Source: Thermoplasmata archaeon
GTDB taxonomy: Archaea; Thermoplasmatota; Thermoplasmata; Thermoplasmatales; GCA-001856825
DNA: 6,130 nucleotides
Assembly: GCA_021793855.1 (NCBI GenBank)
Contig: JAJYRY010000062.1
Coordinates: 1 to 6,130 of the forward strand
Reading direction: 5' to 3'
The notes under the pieces are model-generated. The model saw only the letters and a list, made by a program, of their open reading frames with translations, was not told the DNA's origin and ran no database searches. The translations under genes were made by a program, and so were the position numbers. Below are positions 5,978 through 6,130 of this stretch, one piece after another (the stretch's first letter is position 1; each line of letters begins with the position of its first letter).

Positions 5978-6130
5978 TTAATAGTTTTCATTTTTATCCG
6001 AAGGAGTACCCACGTTTTCAATCCTTTTCGCAGCAAGACCAACCCCGCTAACAGGATAATCAGTACCGTCTCTTAACTCCACTCCGCCATCAAATGGTTG
6101 TTCAGTTAGATAGGTAAAGCCATCAAGGTC
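5978..6130 (-). CDS. 3' end (50 codons) of a leftward gene, cut by the window edge
   Basis: An open frame enters from the right edge and ends in TAA at 5980-5978. It includes GGVELRDGTDYPVSGVGLAA and ends GTPSDKNENY. The composition is protein-like, with a Gly/Asp-rich folded-looking part and a polar tail. I do not recognise the family from these 50 residues. It is on the same strand as the operon, 171 bases upstream of the probable CTG start, and the operon has its own promoter in the gap, so the two need not be co-transcribed. It could be the preceding gene of the same locus. Confidence 0.6.
   Translation of the reverse strand, partial: DLDGFTYLTEQPFDGGVELRDGTDYPVSGVGLAAKRIENVGTPSDKNENY

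Noticed and set aside
1..6130. tRNA, rRNA, CRISPR array, insertion sequence or integration site
   Set aside because: No cloverleaf-like segment, regularly spaced repeat, transposase motif or flanking target duplication was seen by eye.

Overview
The window looks archaeal. Arginine is mostly AGA/AGG and ATA is common. AT-rich TATA-like boxes with purine-rich flanks precede the transcription units, and the one clear ribosome-binding site is GGTGG-like. A Thermoplasmata-type archaeon of moderate G+C would fit, but nothing here fixes the taxon and AGA/AGG-rich bacteria are not excluded. No rRNA, tRNA, CRISPR array or insertion sequence was found.

Layout. Bases 1-170 are mostly non-coding, with a possible 5' end of a leftward gene at 1-49 and a palindromic TATA-like element. 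At 171-1751 (+) is a fusion of a short UDP-sugar dehydrogenase-like module and a family 2 glycosyltransferase. Its stop codon overlaps the stop of a leftward three-gene operon by 4 bases. In transcription order the operon is: a large protein with a kinase-like domain and two GT-A glycosyltransferase domains (3581-5725, probably starting upstream at about 5806); a radical SAM protein with an N-terminal SPASM/twitch cysteine region (2569-3573); and a family 2 glycosyltransferase with a hydrophobic C-terminus (1748-2554). The gaps are 7 and 14 bases. A promoter lies at about 5851-5870. The last 50 codons of another leftward gene enter from the right edge (5978-6130).

Together the four complete genes carry four GT-A glycosyltransferase domains, a sugar-dehydrogenase-like module, a kinase-like module and a radical SAM enzyme. 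This points to a locus making or modifying a surface glycan, glycolipid or glycosylated peptide or protein; the product cannot be read from sequence. The most unusual points are the two domain fusions, the catalytic-loop Asp to Asn change in the kinase-like domain, and that gene's apparently non-ATG start, which promoter and ribosome-binding-site geometry place upstream of the first conventional start codon.
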